Of a stretch of 64,000 nt of DNA, positions 59,086 through 64,000 are shown one piece after another. Below the pieces are notes generated by a model. That model had not been told where the DNA came from. It made no database searches and worked only from the letters and a program-made list of their open reading frames with translations. Each line of letters starts with the position of its first letter. Position 1 is the stretch's first letter. A program made the position numbers and the translations under genes. The DNA is from Emmonsiellopsis sp. PD_33 (lineage: Eukaryota > Ascomycota > Eurotiomycetes > Onygenales > Ajellomycetaceae), in contig JANTQF010000016.1 in assembly GCA_032988165.1 (NCBI GenBank), positions 1 to 64,000 of the forward strand, in the 5' to 3' direction.

Positions 59086-60912
59086 TTACAACTCACAGCT
59101 CCCCTCGCGCATAAGACAATAAGTCATCTGCGCCAAACTCGCCCCAACCCCCAAATCCACCACCGCCCGCTCACGCCACTCACTGAGCCGATACGACGCA
59201 TCCTGTATCTGATTCGCTGTTCTCGGTCCACTCCACAGCACCTCCGCCGCAGACGCCGCCCGTGGCCAAACCATCTTATCTAGAATGACCGGATCGACGT
59301 TCTCAGACCACATGTGCGCCTCGCCGCCTTCGATGCGGGCGTGCAGGTTCTCTGGAATCCCGTCGAGTGGGTTGTACACGTACATGTGCTTCCAGTTCTT
59401 CATGGGGCTGCACCAGTCGGTGAACGGCTCTTTGACGGCGGTCGAGTCCGGGCGGGGGTTTATGTATGTGCCGTGGCCGCAGTCGAGGTACCAGGCGTCT
59501 CCCGAGCCGAAGATTGTGCGGTATCCTTGTTCGAGGACTTGTTTGACGGCGGAGGAGTTGCGCCAGGCTTGGACGATGATGTCTTCTTTGTGCTCGGGGG
59601 AGGAGGAGAGGGTTAGGTCCCAGTCTGCGGCTAGTTCTTCCCAGACGATCGGGGTGAGGCCGGCTTTGCGGATGGCGGTGTGGAGACGGCTGACGATGCT
59701 TTGGAGGAGCGGTTTGAGGACTTCTTCCTTATTGGAGTTGACGGATTTCTCCAGGAGGTAGGTGTTGAGGTTGAACTCGTCGCCGCCGGTGTGGAAGTAG
59801 CGCGTGAATGGGGAGATGCGGGGGAGGAGGTCGGACATTAGCTTATCGAGGAACTCGTCTACGCCGGTGGAGTTTAGCTTGATTTGGCCGCTGGGCGGCT
59901 GGAGTGCGTATTTCTCCCATTCCTCTTCCTGGAAAGCCGCGACGAGGTCGGGGAAGGCGTATCCAATTGAGCCTGTGTGGCCGGGCATGTCGATTTCGAT
60001 GAACACGGAGACACCCCGTTCCAAGCCATGCATCTGGACATCCCACAGATTCGCTGATGACCAAATCATGCTTGAATGGTATGTTCCCTTGGCTGCTAGC
60101 TCAGGCATTGCGGGAATATCTAATGGCCATGACTGGGTGTCAGTGGCGTGGATATGGAGGCGGTTCATTTTGGCGGAAGCCATGGCATCGATTGTCCGTT
60201 TGATATCAGCGGGCGCGTAGGCATTCCTCGCGATGTCGATGTTGAGACCTCGGTGACCCCATTTAGGAGCATCTGAGATCGAAAGAGGCGCATATGGAGT
60301 GTAGAAGCCTGAGCCCGAAGAATGGGTATAAAAAAGCTGCTTGAACGTTTGAAGCGCGCGGATAGTCCCAATGGAGGATTTGGTTGCGATATTTGCAGTT
60401 CCATTGGCAGATATCTCAATGGTATAGCTCTCATCTTCATGAATGAAGTCCCGCGTCTCAGCTCTGGGTTGACATGTAGGAGCCTCCGTAATAATTACTT
60501 GGCGGATGACAGCATCTGGTCCATCTGGGGAGGGCTCGAAGGGCTTGTTCCGAGGATGGAATTTCCAAGGCACGAATTTGCTGCGGAAGATCTCCTTTCC
60601 CGTACGTTTGATGGCCTTTTTAATGATCTTCTGCACAGAAGGCACAACTCGATCGGCAGTTTTGTTCTTGATGAACCATGGCGCCTGCAGGAAATCAAAC
60701 ACCTCTTCCAGATCGACATAAGTTGAGAAGTAATCGGTTCTCCCACGAACATCTTCCGCGCCGACTGGCTGATAATTGAACTCAGCAGACGGTGAGAGCC
60801 AGACTGTTGTGTTGCCGTGTTTGAATTCGCGTGGCTCAGGCCAGATGGCGGAAGAGAGGGAGGCGAAGCAGAGCAACGCCGCCACAAAGGATACCATGGT
60901 GAAAGGGGCCAT
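59086..60912 (-). CDS. Secreted beta-N-acetylhexosaminidase (GH20)
   Basis: Single exon of 608 residues from the ATG at 60912. GH20 enzymes release N-acetylglucosamine from the ends of chitin oligomers using substrate-assisted catalysis. The N-terminus (MAPFTMVSFVAALLCFASLS) is a signal peptide. A GH20b-type domain follows, then the TIM barrel with KWGHRGLNIDIARN, MASAKMNRLHIHATDTQSWP and the catalytic DE pair in FHTGGDEFN (near residue 375). VIVWEEL-like and VQAWRNSS segments and the ending MVWPRAASAAEVLWSGPR are typical. A second ATG at 60897 (MVSFVA) would also give a signal peptide. The frame runs upstream to 60981 but without an ATG. Together with the Crh enzyme it suggests wall-chitin turnover, though the genes are not adjacent. 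Confidence 0.94.
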   Translation of the reverse strand: MAPFTMVSFVAALLCFASLSSAIWPEPREFKHGNTTVWLSPSAEFNYQPVGAEDVRGRTDYFSTYVDLEEVFDFLQAPWFIKNKTADRVVPSVQKIIKKAIKRTGKEIFRSKFVPWKFHPRNKPFEPSPDGPDAVIRQVIITEAPTCQPRAETRDFIHEDESYTIEISANGTANIATKSSIGTIRALQTFKQLFYTHSSGSGFYTPYAPLSISDAPKWGHRGLNIDIARNAYAPADIKRTIDAMASAKMNRLHIHATDTQSWPLDIPAMPELAAKGTYHSSMIWSSANLWDVQMHGLERGVSVFIEIDMPGHTGSIGYAFPDLVAAFQEEEWEKYALQPPSGQIKLNSTGVDEFLDKLMSDLLPRISPFTRYFHTGGDEFNLNTYLLEKSVNSNKEEVLKPLLQSIVSRLHTAIRKAGLTPIVWEELAADWDLTLSSSPEHKEDIIVQAWRNSSAVKQVLEQGYRTIFGSGDAWYLDCGHGTYINPRPDSTAVKEPFTDWCSPMKNWKHMYVYNPLDGIPENLHARIEGGEAHMWSENVDPVILDKMVWPRAASAAEVLWSGPRTANQIQDASYRLSEWRERAVVDLGVGASLAQMTYCLMREGSCEL

Positions 60913-61852
60913 GATATCTAGAACAGCGTATTTGAGGACGATGCGGACAGGTGCCGTCAAGGAGAGCAGCTCTAGAGACAAGGCTGGTTACCAAGATCCT
61001 AAGGATTTGGATAAACAGTCATCGAAGATGATCTTAAATAACCTTGCGGAACACTCTGGAGCCCATTCACTCTAACAAATCCACAAAGATAGGTTAGGCT
61101 GGTGAATATGGTACGATACTATTGCTCCGCTGCGACCCCTCCACACGGAGGAAAGAGAATGAAAGAGATTTTGATGAAGGTTGACTGTGACACGAAACCT
61201 GTTAATAATGAAGAAAACTAATGAGCGTGACGCGTATTTGAAGTAAAAGAGCTGAACGTGTCGTCGTCCACAGCAACGGTGAGGAGTTGGCCGCCATGAT
61301 CTCTTTATGCATCGCTTGGCTGGTGGAACCCGCGAGTAAGCTGAAAACAAGTTCTAGTGCATTGCAGAGTGGGATGGATTAGCCGCGTTATATAATTCAT
61401 AGTGCATGTTCGCCAAAATAGACACAAATCGCAGAACAGCTCTTCAACCAGCAGCAGCCATGGGCCATAGTATCCAGACCTGATATAAACTCGTCGTTGA
61501 AGTCGAAGTGAATCCAGGTGTGGCTGGAGCACGGGCTGCTGACTCAGCAGGGCGGTGTGGCTTGGCTATTCTGCCGCCGCCATTCCCGATCGGGCAAGCG
61601 TCAACTCTCTCCCGCAGCTTTCATCAAGCCGGACTCGACGTTGAGATCTTTGATATTCACAATTCACCCCCCGCCATCAATGATACAACGTCTACCTGTC
61701 GGTCTAATACCCCTATAAACGTCGCTTGACCTTCGCTTGCTTCGAAATTACCCTTCCCCCGCCTCCTATCTCTGCAACCTCCGACACCCTACGTTTTCTT
61801 CCCCATCGCCACACCGTCTCGATCGTTTCGCGACACGCGAGCTTCGGCGACG
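60913..61852. promoter_or_regulatory. Divergent spacer, hexosaminidase / NAB2
   Basis: 940 bp between head-to-head genes, expected to hold both promoters. Short frames at 61508-61956 overlap the NAB2 leader and are not supported. No clear regulatory motif was recognised. Confidence 0.4.
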
Positions 61853-63582
61853 ATGTCGATTTCTATCAAACTCAACACTCCCCTTGCGGATGCTCTCAAC
61901 GAGGCCGTACAGCCGAAGCTAGTCGAAGTAGGATGGAGTACGGGCGGAGGAGATGACTCCGCGCTCGCGGAATACGTCATTCTCATGTTGGTGAACGGAA
62001 AAACTCAGGACCAGATTGCGACGGAGCTCGCGAATGACCTTCTAAGTCTGGGACCCGACGATACAGAAGCCGCGGATTTTGCGAAATGGCTATTTGAGCA
62101 GGTCCATGAGCTGAATAGCCGGATAAATGGCGGGACGGCTGGCGCAGAGCAGCAGGCGCCGTCGCAAGCCATCCCTTCGTTTTCAGAGCAACAGGACATC
62201 TCCACGGGGGGTTCCGGGCAAGTGGAGATGGGGGATTCAGAGATGAGCGGTGCTCCATCTACTGAAGGACAAGATAATACCATGTAAGCTGATGGCTTTT
62301 TTTTCTTTCTTTCTTTCTTTTTTTTTTGTTGCGTTTTTAACTACTCCGCATTTGCTAACTTGAACGCGATAGTCCAACTGGCCCACGAGCAGCGCGAAAT
62401 AATAGACAGCAAGGCGGTCCCGGAAGAATGATGGGCCAGATTTCTAAGGCGATGGATCGTGGTAATGACTCGGTTCTACATCGAGTACGTAACCACCAGG
62501 GCTCAGGAAGAATCAACAGCCACTCTCGAGAACCTCCGAAGGGCCCAAGAGGCTTCCAGCAAAGGAATGGTCGGATGCCTCCAGGAATGCCAGGCGGTCC
62601 GATGGGTATGGGCATGGGCATGGGCATGGGAATGGGCGGCCGTCCTATGCAGAACCCTCCACCCGGCATGGTATCATTAAACCCACAGCAGCAGATGCAA
62701 ATGATGGCAATGCTGGAAGAGCAAGCGAGAATGATGGCCCAAATAATGCCGGGTATGGTACCGCCCGCGATAAACCCTGCATTCCAAAATGGGCCGCCGG
62801 GCCAGCAGGGACGCTCTCTTTTCGAGCGAGCGGAGCATCAACCACCCAGAAATCCCCACTTCGACAGACGGGGTAACACGAACGGCAACCAACCCAATTT
62901 CCACCGACAACCCGCAAATGCTAGCGTAGATACTGAAATGGACGGTACGCACAATACCACCGAAGCTTCAATGGACGTCGACGGCCCACACGAAACTTCC
63001 GAGCCCGGCCCCAACACTGTCTGCCGATTCAACCTAAAATGCACACGAAAAGACTGTCCATATGCGCATCAATCGCCCGCTGCACCCGAAGGCACCCCAG
63101 TTGATATCAACGATGAGTGCCCGTTCGGCGCCGCCTGCAAGAACCGCAAATGCGCCGGCCGCCACCCCTCACCCGCCCAAAGAGCCGAACACCAATCCGA
63201 AGAACTATGCCGCTTTTTCCCCCACTGCACAAACCCCAACTGCGCCTTTAAACACCCCAGCATGCCCATGTGCCGGAATGGCGCGGACTGTACGGTGCCC
63301 AATTGCAAATTTACCCATTTGCAGATTCCGTGCAAGTTCAATCCATGTCTTAATCGGACATGCCCGTACAAGCATGTGGAGGGGCAGAAGGGAGTATTTA
63401 CAGATAAGGTCTGGACGGCTAGTGGGGCGAAGGAACATGTTAGTGAGAGGAAGTTTGTCACGGACGAGAACGGTCAGGAGGAATTGATTCGGCCTGGTGG
63501 TGGTGGTGATGGCCAGACACAGAACAACGAGGGACAGGCACAAGAACAGGAGCAAGGGCAGAGCCAGGAGGTTATTACCTGA
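61853..63582 (+). CDS. NAB2: Nuclear poly(A)-RNA-binding protein Nab2
   Basis: Two exons, 61853-62283 and 62373-63582, phase-matched (AT|T); 546 residues. Nab2 binds poly(A) tails in the nucleus, limits their length and helps export mRNA. The N-terminal helical domain (about 1-95) includes AEYVILMLVNGKTQDQIATE. A Gly/Met/Pro/Arg-rich middle has an RGG-poor MG repeat (about residues 209-225). Five CCCH fingers close the protein, among them CRFNLKCTRKDCPYAH, CPFGAACKNRKCAGRH, CRFFPHCTNPNCAFKH and CRNGADCTVPNCKFTH (all CX5CX4CX3H); the last, CKFNPCLNRTCPYKH, is CX4CX4CX3H. A Gln/Glu-rich tail follows. The intron lies after the N-terminal domain and has a TTTC-repeat tract near its 5' end. Confidence 0.93.
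62594..62640 (+). repeat. Coding GGCATG hexanucleotide repeat in NAB2
   Basis: About six tandem copies of GGCATG or one-base variants encode a Met-Gly repeat in the linker. Being in frame and hexameric, gain or loss of units would not disrupt the protein. Confidence 0.75.
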
Positions 63583-64000
63583 TTTGATCTTTTTTCCCGG
63601 GTTTTATTCGTCGGGGATGTTATTTCCTATAAAGAAAGAGAGATGTTTCCTTTTCAATGCATCCCCTAGCCTTTCGTGAGAAGATACTATTTTTTTTTTC
63701 ATTTTCCTCGTTTGTTCATTGATTCCAAAACTACCTTTTGTACCTATACTAAACCGCTTTTCCCCCTTTTTTTCTTACCTACATACTTGTCTTTTTGCTA
63801 AATGGGACGGACCTATGGTTGGGACGAGAAGAGGCGTTTTTTGGAAAATTTCTCTCTTTTTTTTTCTGTTTGTTGTAATTTGTGGAGCATAGCAAAGCAA
63901 ATATATAGTGCATTCAAAGACAAATTACCAGGGAAGTCATGACTACAGCCTGAAAATCTTGCAATTTAATTGGTTCTTCAAATGATAACCTCACATGACT
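63583..64000. other. NAB2 3' flank
   Basis: T-rich sequence of about 420 bp with several poly-T runs of 8-10, as expected for a 3' untranslated region. No further gene is seen before the window edge. Confidence 0.5.

Overview
The window is nuclear DNA of a filamentous ascomycete. Most genes are split by short GT-AG introns, mostly about 50-130 nt. The gene set includes Crh-type wall glycosidase, CYP52-type P450, fungal adenylate cyclase, NDR-type kinase, annexin, and a HeLo/SesA-like ankyrin protein. Intergenic spacers are long and carry many microsatellites. The overall look suits Eurotiomycetes, perhaps Onygenales, but the sequence alone does not prove the order. I rebuilt 19 protein genes, mostly by joining exons at phase-matched splice sites and checking the joins against family motifs. 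I found no tRNA, rRNA, CRISPR array or recognisable transposon.

Layout. 0.6-11 kb is a dense housekeeping block: mitochondrial intermediate peptidase (-), MICOS Mic26/27 subunit (+), GRASP-type Golgi/secretion protein (-), trimethylguanosine synthase (+) and TFIID subunit TAF1 (+). 12.4-22.6 kb holds an NDR-family kinase (-), nucleolar FKBP Fpr4 (-) and, head to head with it, translesion polymerase REV1 (+). 22.6-34.8 kb is looser and more accessory-like: a DJ-1/PfpI-like protein with a predicted signal peptide, aspartate aminotransferase, an APH/choline-kinase-like phosphotransferase with a GC-AG intron, and a HeLo/SesA-like plus ankyrin protein with an uncharacterised C-terminal domain. 34.8-45.4 kb carries the inner-nuclear-membrane protein Src1/Heh1 and a 2,123-residue adenylate cyclase. 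A gene-empty stretch of about 3.9 kb follows. 49.3-63.6 kb holds a GPI-anchored Crh glycosidase, an annexin with a P/Q/G/Y-rich head, a CYP52-like P450, a secreted GH20 hexosaminidase and the poly(A)-RNA-binding protein Nab2.

Working together. There is no operon or obvious biosynthetic cluster. Divergent pairs that may share promoters are OCT1/MIC, GRASP/TGS1, FPR4/REV1 and NAG/NAB2. CACGTGAY sites recur in several spacers and suggest a common bHLH (Cbf1-like) input. The Crh and GH20 enzymes both act on the wall (chitin-glucan transfer; chitin-oligomer breakdown). Adenylate cyclase and the NDR kinase belong to growth signalling. The best candidate for something poorly described is the HeLo-like/ankyrin gene at 31.7-33.7 kb.
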